Positions 26,504 to 34,011 of a DNA stretch of 64,000 nucleotides are shown in pieces (positions within the stretch are counted from its first letter, which is position 1; every line of letters starts with the position of its first letter). The stretch is taken from NCBI GenBank assembly GCA_900318405.1, contig ONKP01000004.1, forward strand, positions 17,120 through 81,119. The letters are read 5' to 3'. Below the pieces are notes generated by a model, which was not told the origin of the DNA, ran no database searches, and saw only the letters and a program-made list of their open reading frames with translations. A program made the position numbers and the translations under genes. This DNA is from an uncultured Eubacteriales bacterium. GTDB lineage: Bacteria; Bacillota; Clostridia; Lachnospirales; Lachnospiraceae.

Positions 26504-26532
26504 ACTATAGTTCTATGGAGTATTCCTGTCAA
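26504..26532 (-). promoter_or_regulatory. Strong sigma-A-type promoter reading toward the kinase gene
   Basis: On the minus strand a consensus TTGACA (26527-26532) is followed after 17 bases by TATAGT (26504-26509). It begins immediately after the secDF terminator, so it is an independent transcription start. Confidence 0.75.
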
Positions 26533-26533
26533 G

Positions 26534-26566
26534 TCAAAATACCCCGCCACCAAAGCGGTGGCGGGG
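26534..26566 (-). terminator. Intrinsic terminator of secDF
   Basis: A GC-rich stem CCCCGCCACC/GGTGGCGGGG with a five-base loop (26542-26566) is followed on the minus strand by TATTTTG. It lies about 40 bp past the secDF stop codon. Confidence 0.88.
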
Positions 26567-26603
26567 CATCTTCAAAATCATTTGAAGTTTAGATCTCAGA
26601 ACA

Positions 26604-28937
26604 TCAGGTCGTTCCTCTCTTCTTCGATCCTTTTTTCGGTTTTGTACTCTGCAGTTTGTCTCTGTCCTTCTTCACATACTTGCCGGAACCTGCATTATTT
26701 TTCTCTCCTGCAGCAGCTCCGGAACCGGATGTCTTCGCAACAGAAACCGTACCGTCCGCGCTGACAGAAGCCTGTGCAGCGGTCTCAGCAATATCGTTTT
26801 TGCCGTTCTTCGTCTTCATGACGTACCAGAGCGGTCCTGTGATGAACACAGATGAGAAGCAGCCTGCCACAAGACCTACGATGATCGGAAGCGAGAACTC
26901 TCTCACGCTCGGAACACCCATGATATACAGGCAGACGATCGTGATCAGCGTCGTGACATTCGAGTTCAGTGATCTGGTCAGCGTCTGTGTGATGGAAGCA
27001 TCCACGATTGTCCTGTAGCTGGAACCCTTCATGATCGGGATATTCTCACGCACACGGTCGAAGATAACGATCGTCGAGTTGATGGAATAACCGAGGATCG
27101 TCAGCATGACGGCGATGAACGAACTTCCGACGGAAGCGTAGAACCATACATAGTAAGCAAAGACGATGCCGATATCATGCACCAGAGCAATGATGGCACT
27201 GGATGCAAAACGGAAATCTCTGAATCGTACAAAAATATAGAACAGCATGCAGATCACGGCGACAATCACGGCGATCAGTGCATTCCGTCTCATCTCTCCT
27301 GAGATCGTGGACGAAATATTCTCTGTCTCGATCGTAGAGGTATCAATATTCGGATATGCCTCTGTCAGTGCTGACTGCAGTTGATCCCTCTGATCTGTCG
27401 ACAGCTCGGAAGTCTTGATGATGACCTGATCCGAACCGGAGACCTTCTGGAAAGTGATGTCCGCATTGCCGGTCACACCCTCGACAATAGGTTCAACATT
27501 CTTACTCAGGGTATCCAGGCTCATGTCCTCACCGAAATCCACCGTCGTTGATGTGCCGCCGATGAAGTCAAGGCTGTAATTGAGAGGTCTCTTGCCCTGT
27601 GCCGCATGAATGCCAAGTCCGATAAAGCTTGAAACAAAAAGAACAATGCCGATGGTAAAAGCAATGGCTCTCTTCTCAACAAAGCGCAGGATCTTCCTGT
27701 GCTCCGTCTTGCCATACATTCCGATCTTGCGGAGACCAACACCATAGAATGCGTAGCTGATCCAGCGGGAGATGGCCAGTGCCGTGAACAGAGAAAGAAT
27801 AGTACCGATAGCCAGTGTAGTTGCAAATCCCTGGATCGTGCCGGTACCGAGAATGTATAGTACAGCGGCTGCGATCAGCGTTGTGATCTGTCCATCAAAG
27901 ATGGCGGAAAATGCCTTGTGGAAGCCCTGACGGAGTGCACGACTGGGTGTCGTTCCCATCGCAAGTTCCTCACGGACACGCATGTAGATAATACAGTTGG
28001 CATCCACGGACATACCGATTGTCAGGATCAGACCTGCAATACCGGGCAGCGTAAGCGTGATATCAAACGCATTCATGAATCCCAGATCCAGGAATACAAA
28101 GATCAGCAGTGCCCAGCTTGATGCTACACCGGAGATCCTGTATACGATGATCATGAAGATCATGACAAGGATCAGACCGATAATGCCGGCGATAATACTT
28201 GTTGTCAGTGCCTCCTGACCAAGAGATGCACCTACCACATTGGAGTAGATCTCATTCAGTTCAAGAGACAGAGAACCGATACGGATATAGGAAGCCAGAT
28301 TCTGCGCTTCTTCAAGGCTCGACATACCGTCGATCTGCGCCTTGCCGCCGGAAATTTCCTGTTTTACGGTCGGTGCACTCACCACCTGACCGTCGTAGAT
28401 GATGGAGATCGTCTTTCCCACATTGGCAGCCGTTGCTTCCTGGAACTTCGTCGCACCGTCAGCAGTCATGGTCAGGTCGACCACATACTCACGCTGTCCC
28501 GTTGTCTGATCCGTCTGCGCAACGCCCTGCGCATCAGCGATATCCGTTCCCTCGAGAACCGTGTTGCCATCCGAATCCTGGAAAGAAAGGGATCCGGGAG
28601 TTCCGAGATCCTCAAGAATCTCTGTAGCATTGGTCACGCCCGGGATCTCTACATTGATCCTGTTCGTTCCCTGCTGATAGACATTTGCCTCCGTACTGAA
28701 GTTGGTGACACGCTGCTGGAGCTTGTAGATGGTATCACTCATATCCTCCTGCGAAGGATTTGCCTCCGTCGCCTCGTAGGTAATGCTGACACCGCCCGAC
28801 AGATCCAGACCTGTACGGATGTTCTGCATGGATCCCGTGTGCTTGCTGCCCCAGCCGAAGATCACCGTATAACCGAGAAGGACGGTGACAACAGCCATGA
28901 TCAGAAGAACAGCAATGCTCTGTTTTTTCTTCATCAT
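26604..28937 (-). CDS. secDF: Fused protein translocase subunits SecD-SecF
   Basis: The 777-residue protein fuses SecD and SecF, which use the proton gradient to help SecYEG complete export. The SecD half has an N-terminal helix after MMKKKQSIAVLLIMAVV, the TGLDLSGGVSITYE segment, the P1 ectodomain and six C-terminal helices with IGMSVDANCIIYMRVREEL. The SecF half begins near the motif YSLDFIGGTSTTVDF and has GYSINSTIVIFDRVREN. The C-terminal 80 residues are low complexity and basic. The frame is open to 29039. The ATG pair at 28937 has GAGG eight bases upstream and starts right at the membrane anchor, so it is preferred. The gene ends at its own terminator. Confidence 0.95.
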   Translation of the reverse strand: MMKKKQSIAVLLIMAVVTVLLGYTVIFGWGSKHTGSMQNIRTGLDLSGGVSITYEATEANPSQEDMSDTIYKLQQRVTNFSTEANVYQQGTNRINVEIPGVTNATEILEDLGTPGSLSFQDSDGNTVLEGTDIADAQGVAQTDQTTGQREYVVDLTMTADGATKFQEATAANVGKTISIIYDGQVVSAPTVKQEISGGKAQIDGMSSLEEAQNLASYIRIGSLSLELNEIYSNVVGASLGQEALTTSIIAGIIGLILVMIFMIIVYRISGVASSWALLIFVFLDLGFMNAFDITLTLPGIAGLILTIGMSVDANCIIYMRVREELAMGTTPSRALRQGFHKAFSAIFDGQITTLIAAAVLYILGTGTIQGFATTLAIGTILSLFTALAISRWISYAFYGVGLRKIGMYGKTEHRKILRFVEKRAIAFTIGIVLFVSSFIGLGIHAAQGKRPLNYSLDFIGGTSTTVDFGEDMSLDTLSKNVEPIVEGVTGNADITFQKVSGSDQVIIKTSELSTDQRDQLQSALTEAYPNIDTSTIETENISSTISGEMRRNALIAVIVAVICMLFYIFVRFRDFRFASSAIIALVHDIGIVFAYYVWFYASVGSSFIAVMLTILGYSINSTIVIFDRVRENIPIMKGSSYRTIVDASITQTLTRSLNSNVTTLITIVCLYIMGVPSVREFSLPIIVGLVAGCFSSVFITGPLWYVMKTKNGKNDIAETAAQASVSADGTVSVAKTSGSGAAAGEKNNAGSGKYVKKDRDKLQSTKPKKGSKKRGTT

Positions 28938-29059
28938 CGTTTTTTCCTCGTTCCACAATCTATATTTGCGGGCTTTGTATACAAAAATGTCACAAAGCCA
29001 CACCTTTACTACTTTAGCTTTTGATCTGCAAAAAAGCAATACCTGCTTTCACCGATGAC

Positions 29060-29121
29060 GTTACTGTACACTCTTTGTCAGCCACTGTCACACATGGCTC
29101 TGGCAGCGTCTTAACTGTAAC
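29060..29121. repeat. Palindromic intergenic element, copy 1 (related to 37133-37173)
   Basis: The ends GTTACTGT (29060) and the ACTGTAAC block ending at 29121 are inverted repeats. The left 30 bases (29060-29089) match the reverse complement of 37144-37173 at 28 of 30 positions. It begins two bases past the scfB stop codon. Confidence 0.75.
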
Positions 29122-29123
29122 CC

Positions 29124-30623
29124 TCAACACCGCTCCGCCTGAATGCCGCAGGTTTCGCAGTCGGGATCGGCGGCGGCTGCATAGGAGCTGTGATCGATGC
29201 CCGGGTCCTTTTCTCCGTTGAGAGCGCGGTCGCCGTCGATCTTCATCTTCGTGTCTCCGTCGTCATCGGCGAGTGCCGCCTTGATCATGAGCGCACACTC
29301 GATCCGCTTTCTCTGGAGCTCACAGCCGATCTTATAGACATCGTTGATCCCGCCGGTGAAATTATAGGAATTGGCCGCGCAGCCACCGGAGCAGAAGAAG
29401 CGCGAGAAGCACTTCGAGCACTCCTCCTTGGAATACACGTTGACATCCTTAAATGCTTTTACCAGATCAGGTCTCGTGATACCCTCATCGACGTTGCCGA
29501 TGATGAAGTCCCGGTTACCATCGAACTGGTGGCAGGGATAAAGTTCACCCCACGGTGAAACCGCAAGGTATTCACCGCCGGCGCCGCAGCCGGAAAGGCG
29601 TTTGTACACGCACGGACCGCCGGTCAGATCGACCATGAAGTGGAAGAAATTGAATCCTCTGCCCTCTTTTGCACGGCGGATCATTTCCTTTGCCAGGATA
29701 TCGTACTGCTCACAGATCTCCGGGATGTCCTCTTCGCGGATCGCGTAATCCTCTGTCGGAGATGCGACGACCGGTTCGATGGAGATCTGACGGAATCCCA
29801 GATCAGCCATGGCGAGGACGTCCTTTGCGAAATCAAGGTTGTAGTGCGTAAAGGTGCCGCGCACATAATACTTGTCCTGATGACGCCGTTCTGCCCAGCG
29901 CTGAAATTTCGGAACGACCAGATCCCAGCTTCCCTTACCATTGCGGAAAGGACGCATGTGGTCATGAACAGCCTGTCTGCCGTCAACCGACATGACAACA
30001 TTGCCCATCTCCTTATCACAGAAGTCCATGATCTCATCGTTGACAAGGACGCCGTTGGTTGTGAGCGTAAAGCGGAATTTTTTATTATATTTCTCTTCAA
30101 GGGATCTGCCGTATGCGACCAGGTCCTTGACCACCTGCCAGTTCATCGTCGGTTCGCCGCCGAAGAAATCGACCTCGAGGTTACGTCTGCTGCCCGATGA
30201 ACGGATCAGGAAATCGAATGCCTTTTTACCAACCTCATAAGACATCATTCCGCGTTTTCCGTGGTATTCGCCCTCATCAGCAAAGCAATAGCGGCAAGCC
30301 AGATTGCAGTCGTGCGCGATCTGCAGGCAGAGAGCCTTCACGACGGTCGGGCGCTCCGTAAATTTTTCGATGGCTTCCTTGTAAGGATCTTCGGTAAAAA
30401 GCGCACCGGCTGCCTTCAGACTAAAGCACTCTCCTATCGTCTCGGATACCTCCGCACGGTCGTAACGTCCGTCCGCGGAGAGTCTGTCCTCGATCTCTTC
30501 CTGAGATACGCCGTCCTTCATCAGGTCCAGGACATCATAGGACAGGTCATCCAGCACATGGACGGAACCGCTGTTGACGTCCAGGCAGAGTTTGTATCCG
30601 TTGTTTTCGTATAAATGTATCAA
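29124..30623 (-). CDS. scfB: SCIFF peptide thioether-forming radical SAM maturase
   Basis: The 499-residue radical SAM enzyme installs thioether cross-links in the SCIFF peptide encoded just upstream. The [4Fe-4S]/SAM motif is CNLACRYC near residue 106. The downstream FFGGEPTMNW is a family hallmark, and the N-terminal 90 residues form the RiPP-recognition (PqqD-like) domain. The C-terminal SPASM region has CGAGGEYLAVSPWGELYPC and ECSKCFSRFFCSGGC for auxiliary clusters. After the expected end near ECALMIKAAL there is an extra tail of about 45 residues that contains CETC and ends in Cys. The scfA gene is upstream, but 533 bp of repeats and a terminator lie between them. Confidence 0.95.
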   Translation of the reverse strand: MIHLYENNGYKLCLDVNSGSVHVLDDLSYDVLDLMKDGVSQEEIEDRLSADGRYDRAEVSETIGECFSLKAAGALFTEDPYKEAIEKFTERPTVVKALCLQIAHDCNLACRYCFADEGEYHGKRGMMSYEVGKKAFDFLIRSSGSRRNLEVDFFGGEPTMNWQVVKDLVAYGRSLEEKYNKKFRFTLTTNGVLVNDEIMDFCDKEMGNVVMSVDGRQAVHDHMRPFRNGKGSWDLVVPKFQRWAERRHQDKYYVRGTFTHYNLDFAKDVLAMADLGFRQISIEPVVASPTEDYAIREEDIPEICEQYDILAKEMIRRAKEGRGFNFFHFMVDLTGGPCVYKRLSGCGAGGEYLAVSPWGELYPCHQFDGNRDFIIGNVDEGITRPDLVKAFKDVNVYSKEECSKCFSRFFCSGGCAANSYNFTGGINDVYKIGCELQRKRIECALMIKAALADDDGDTKMKIDGDRALNGEKDPGIDHSSYAAAADPDCETCGIQAERC

Positions 30624-30670
30624 AATCTGTTTCCTTCTTTCCCTTTATTAGTCAGGACTTGTTCATACAG

Positions 30671-30709
30671 CCTTCGGGTGTGCAGTCCGCCTCTGGCTTG
30701 CGACTGACT
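30671..30709 (+). repeat. Partial copy A of the roughly 75-bp dispersed repeat
   Basis: These 39 bases are identical to 31017-31055 within copy B (the CCTTCGGGTGTGCAGTCCGC block and what follows). The left part of the repeat is missing or diverged. Confidence 0.85.
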
Positions 30710-30717
30710 GCCTGCGG

Positions 30718-30826
30718 TTGTCGTATAAGTCCACGCGTCGCTTCGCACTTCGTGCTCCCGCGCCGCTGCGAACCTTCGCACTTCCGCGCTGCTGCGCATC
30801 GCTCCCTGCTCATTCACGTTTGCGTC
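30718..30826 (+). repeat. Unit 1 of a roughly 108-bp direct repeat
   Basis: This unit starts TTGTCGTATAAGTCC and aligns over its whole length with the unit at 30881. The core CGCGTCGCTTCGCACT is shared and there are scattered substitutions. It lies between scfA and scfB. Confidence 0.8.
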
Positions 30827-30837
30827 GATCACGCATA

Positions 30838-30873
30838 CAGTTTTCTGTGCGTACTTCGTACGCCCAAAAACTG
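30838..30873. repeat. Hairpin between the two 108-bp units
   Basis: CAGTTTT pairs with AAAACTG on the outside, and GCGTAC pairs with GTACGC around a TTC loop on the inside. It separates the two direct repeat units. Confidence 0.7.
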
Positions 30874-30880
30874 TCTGCCT

Positions 30881-30990
30881 TTGTCGTATAAGTCCTCGCG
30901 TCGCTTCGCACTCCGTGCTCACGCGCCGCTACGAACATTCGCACTCCCGCTCTGCTTGCGCATCGCTTCGTGCTCATGTTCGTTGTCGTC
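30881..30990 (+). repeat. Unit 2 of the roughly 108-bp direct repeat
   Basis: It starts TTGTCGTATAAGTCC like unit 1 and keeps the TTCGCAC and CGTGCTC blocks in the same order. Its right end merges into copy B of the 75-bp repeat. Confidence 0.8.
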
Positions 30991-31058
30991 GCAATGCCAT
31001 AGTCGGCCTTGCGCACCCTTCGGGTGTGCAGTCCGCCTCTGGCTTGCGACTGACTTAT
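30985..31058 (+). repeat. Copy B of the roughly 75-bp dispersed repeat
   Basis: It aligns end to end with 60277-60352, differing at about eight substitutions and two single-base indels. Both contain nested complementary blocks, including CACCC/GGGTG around a TTC loop and GTCGCA/TGCGAC at the ends. It lies just upstream of the scfA terminator in plus coordinates. Confidence 0.88.
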
Positions 31059-31063
31059 ACGAC

Positions 31064-31102
31064 AAAATAAGTGTCCCTGCCCCGTCGGGGACAGGAACAC
31101 TT
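31064..31102 (-). terminator. Terminator-like hairpin downstream of scfA
   Basis: Arms 31069-31084 and 31087-31102 pair over 16 positions with one mismatch (AAGTGT, CCTG and CCCG blocks). On the minus strand ATTTTG follows. It lies about 55 bp past the scfA stop, so it would reduce read-through into scfB. Confidence 0.8.
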
Positions 31103-31155
31103 CTGATCGCAGCTTGTCATGCGCAATATACAGCATGTATCAAAGAGACAGCCGA

Positions 31156-31299
31156 TTATTTTGCATGCTCGCAGGTCTGGTTACCAACTGTGCAGCTGGT
31201 CTTGCATGCGGACTGGCAGGATGTCTGGCACTCACCGCATCCGCCTTCCTTAACGCTCTGCTGAAGATTTCTGGTTGTTAAGGTCTTAATGTGCTTCAT
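31156..31299 (-). CDS. scfA: SCIFF peptide precursor (six cysteines in forty-five)
   Basis: This 47-residue peptide begins MKHIKTLTTRNLQQSVKEGG. It has cysteines at positions 21, 24, 28, 32, 36 and 43, the pattern that defines SCIFF. It is a ribosomally made peptide found across Clostridia, and its maturase joins Cys thiols to neighbouring residues. The ATG follows GGGAGG at eight bases. Being so short, it is easily missed by gene finders. The function of the mature peptide is not known. It is read from its own promoter (31346-31373) and is followed by a terminator-like hairpin before scfB, which would favour making far more peptide than enzyme. Confidence 0.96.
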   Translation of the reverse strand: MKHIKTLTTRNLQQSVKEGGCGECQTSCQSACKTSCTVGNQTCEHAK

Positions 31300-31345
31300 T
31301 GAACAGTCCTCCCTTCCATTGGCCGGATGGCCGATTGATATGAGA

Positions 31346-31373
31346 ATTATAGCATATGCATTTCTTTTTGCAA
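31346..31373 (-). promoter_or_regulatory. Promoter of scfA
   Basis: On the minus strand TTGCAA (31368-31373) and a perfect TATAAT (31346-31351) are separated by 16 bases. The start codon lies 47 bp downstream of the -10 box. The leader contains a small GGCC-AT-CCGGCC dyad. Confidence 0.75.
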
Positions 31374-31685
31374 AGAACAGAAGCTCGCGTCTGCATTTTT
31401 CATTTATGCCTGACAGGGCAGATGTCGGCGTTTAAATTATCACTATTTTGTGCACTTTTTGTTTATTTCCGCTGAATATCCGGAATAAATATTGCATTTT
31501 CCCTATTTCTGCGCTAAATTGTTGAAGTTATATTGTTCGTTTTTATCTATTTTCTGAAATGTTGTATCGTTTCGTTTATATGGACTGTGAGCCTGATGGC
31601 CGGCTGTCAGACAGCCATTCCACAGGAATGCCTCAGCACTTAAGTAAGTTCATATTTCTGCTTAAAAGAAAGGACTTCCCTGGAT
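31374..31685 (+). other. AT-rich divergent intergenic region with a short perfect palindrome
   Basis: The region between the scfA promoter and the EAL gene is AT-rich and has no gene. GGCTGTC/GACAGCC around a single A (31602-31616) is a perfect dyad about 70 bp before the EAL start codon. I could not choose a promoter for the EAL gene with confidence. Confidence 0.5.
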
Positions 31686-33881
31686 ATGAACGATAAACAC
31701 CAGCCGGAAAGCAGCAAAACGTCGAAAAATGCTGAATTCATTTCCAACGATACACTGACAGGTCTGATCACGCTGCATCATTTCCTTCATATTGCTCAGG
31801 ACACACTGAACAGCAGGCAGGAAAAGGCCGAGAAGAATGACTGGTGTTTTGTGTATTTTAACCTCATCGGATTCCGTAAATATAATGTGCGTCACGGTCT
31901 GGAAAAAGGCGATGAATTTCTCTGTGAAGTCGCCGGCGTTCTCCGGGGTATTTTTCCGGGAAACCCGATCGCACGCTGGGCCGGCGACCACTTCCTCATT
32001 CTCTCAAAAGAAGAAGATCTGATGGAACGGATTCAGAAGGCGCATGAGGAGATCTTTCACCTGGGTGACGGACGTGTCGACAACCGCTGCGGCGTATATG
32101 CGGCATCTCACGACGATAATGTCACCGCCAGTGCCGCCTGCGATTACGCAAAAATTGCCTGCGACAGCATCCGGAACAGCAGTGACACCTTTGTACAGAT
32201 CTACAGCGGCGAAGTGGCTCGTCAGGTGCGCATGCGTGCCTACATCAGCGACAATATCGACGCAGCCATTGAAAACGGATGGATTCAGATTTATTACCAG
32301 CCGGTCATCCGCACCATCTCCGGCAGTCTGTGCGGTATGGAAGCTCTGACGAGATGGATTGACCCGAAGTACGGTTTTCTGAAGCCATCCGATTTTATCA
32401 GCGTTCTGGAGGAAAGCCGGCAGATCTGGAAGCTGGACAGCTTTGTCATTGAGGGCATCTGCCGGAAGCTCCGCGAAGAAATGAATGCCGGCCGTGATGT
32501 CGTGCCGATCTCCTTCAACCTGTCCCGCAGAGATTTTGACATGTGCGATATGTTTCATGTCACGGACGACGCTGTAAGCCGGTACGATATTCCGCGCAGT
32601 CTTATTCATGTTGAGATCACCGAGAGCATCATCATCAGCGACAGAGAACGGATCTCCAGAGAAATCAACCGCTTCCGCAGTGCAGGTTATCAGGTCTGGA
32701 TGGACGATTTCGGGAGCGGCTACTCATCGCTCAACGTACTGAAGGATTACCATTTCGACGATATCAAGATCGACATGGAATTCCTGCGCCAGTTTTCCGA
32801 TGTGAGCCGGGAGATCGTGGCCTCCACCGTCCGCATGGCGAAGAACATCAGCACGCATACGCTGGCAGAGGGTGTGGAGACGCCGGAGCACGTGGATTTT
32901 CTCCGCCAGATCGGGTGTGAGAAAATGCAGGGATATTTTTTCGGGAAGCCCGCTCCCTATCAGGAGAGCATGCAGCTCTGCAAAAGCAAAGGCCTGCTGA
33001 TCGACAGAAACTCCTGGCGGAATTATTACAGCCAGATCGGCATGGTCAACACCCAGACGGATAAAGCCATTACAATCATCGACTACGCGGATGACGCAGC
33101 CAGGAACAGTGGAAAGGCTTTTACGTTTCTTTTTGCCAATCTCGCCTGCAGCGATCTGTACGCATCGCTCGGCTACTCTTCCATGAAGGATGTCGAGCAC
33201 GATGTGAATGTCAGTGATTTTATGAACCAGTACCGGCTGCTTGACTTTATGAACGGCTTCCACTGGGGTGAGTATCCCGTGAGACCGCGTGAGAACTATA
33301 TCGCGGTGCGGGGTCACTATCTGAGCCTTCTGGTAGAGCCCATTGTCTCCATGGAAGATCATCATGCGCTTCTCGTGACCATCCATGATGTGACCAGGGA
33401 CAAAAATATCTATGCCATGCGCCAGATGGACTTTGTGACGCGAAGTCTGTTCATGGCCTACGACAACATCATCACTGTTCATTACACAGGCGACTACATG
33501 GAACCGCGCCAGCAGGATATTTTTTTCCGGCAGCTGCCGGGAACACGCTATCACGACATCCTCACACAGAGGAAAAAATACAGCGGGACCGTGATCCATC
33601 CCTGCGACCGGGAGCGTTTTCTCGCGTTCACAGATCCGGCGACAATTCTCGACCGCATCCGCAGGGCGGAGATTCGCTCTGTGATCGGCCAGTTCCGCTC
33701 TCTCGGTCCAGACGGCAGGTATCACTGGAAGGTACACAATGTGTTCTCCCTCACCGACGACGGAGAGCAGATTCTGCTCTACACGATCAAGGATTCTGTC
33801 ATCGCCAGCGACCCTGTGGCCGCTGAATTCTACCGGAAGCGCTATGATACGGATACGGAGAAACGGCATCCGGTCAGATAA
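31686..33881 (+). CDS. Degenerate GGDEF-EAL protein, probable cyclic di-GMP phosphodiesterase
   Basis: Of 731 residues, about 20-165 resemble a GGDEF domain, but the active-site motif reads AGDHF (99-103) and the upstream metal-binding Asp is Asn, so cyclase activity is unlikely. The EAL domain (about 190-430) looks intact: EAL at 219-221, Asn278, Glu310, DDFG 340-343, Lys361 and Glu395. Residues 450-731 contain two PAS-like segments, ending with one that carries RSLGPDGRYHWKVHNVFSL, and may be sensory. The sensor-like part is C-terminal, which is an unusual order. No membrane helix is seen, so it should be cytoplasmic. The ATG has AAGGA about 12 bases upstream. It is the second plus-strand gene of the window and stands alone. 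Confidence 0.88.
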   Translation: MNDKHQPESSKTSKNAEFISNDTLTGLITLHHFLHIAQDTLNSRQEKAEKNDWCFVYFNLIGFRKYNVRHGLEKGDEFLCEVAGVLRGIFPGNPIARWAGDHFLILSKEEDLMERIQKAHEEIFHLGDGRVDNRCGVYAASHDDNVTASAACDYAKIACDSIRNSSDTFVQIYSGEVARQVRMRAYISDNIDAAIENGWIQIYYQPVIRTISGSLCGMEALTRWIDPKYGFLKPSDFISVLEESRQIWKLDSFVIEGICRKLREEMNAGRDVVPISFNLSRRDFDMCDMFHVTDDAVSRYDIPRSLIHVEITESIIISDRERISREINRFRSAGYQVWMDDFGSGYSSLNVLKDYHFDDIKIDMEFLRQFSDVSREIVASTVRMAKNISTHTLAEGVETPEHVDFLRQIGCEKMQGYFFGKPAPYQESMQLCKSKGLLIDRNSWRNYYSQIGMVNTQTDKAITIIDYADDAARNSGKAFTFLFANLACSDLYASLGYSSMKDVEHDVNVSDFMNQYRLLDFMNGFHWGEYPVRPRENYIAVRGHYLSLLVEPIVSMEDHHALLVTIHDVTRDKNIYAMRQMDFVTRSLFMAYDNIITVHYTGDYMEPRQQDIFFRQLPGTRYHDILTQRKKYSGTVIHPCDRERFLAFTDPATILDRIRRAEIRSVIGQFRSLGPDGRYHWKVHNVFSLTDDGEQILLYTIKDSVIASDPVAAEFYRKRYDTDTEKRHPVR

Positions 33882-33930
33882 CAGCTCATACTGCAGCAAT
33901 TCTGTGAATGGCAGTTATCAAATAATATAG

Positions 33931-33990
33931 GTGTCATAAGTCATTCACCCACTTTTGCACAAATGCAACGTGGGTGATGACTTTTGACAC
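33931..33990. terminator. Long hairpin between convergent genes
   Basis: Arms 33931-33952 and 33970-33990 pair over about 21 bases with one mismatch and one bulge. It lies between the EAL gene (plus) and the nuclease gene (minus), so it may end transcription in both directions, although no long T-run is present. Confidence 0.6.
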
Positions 33991-34011
33991 TGTTATCATC
34001 AAATCGCAGCG

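Noticed and set aside
30659-31264. Plus-strand open frame of 201 codons through the repeat array
   Set aside because: It is made of the repeat units, is Cys/Ser/Arg-rich without pattern, and runs antisense through scfA.
32724-33899. Minus-strand open frame of 391 codons opposite the EAL gene
   Set aside because: The EAL and GGDEF-like motifs on the plus strand are unambiguous, and the antisense frame has no domain.
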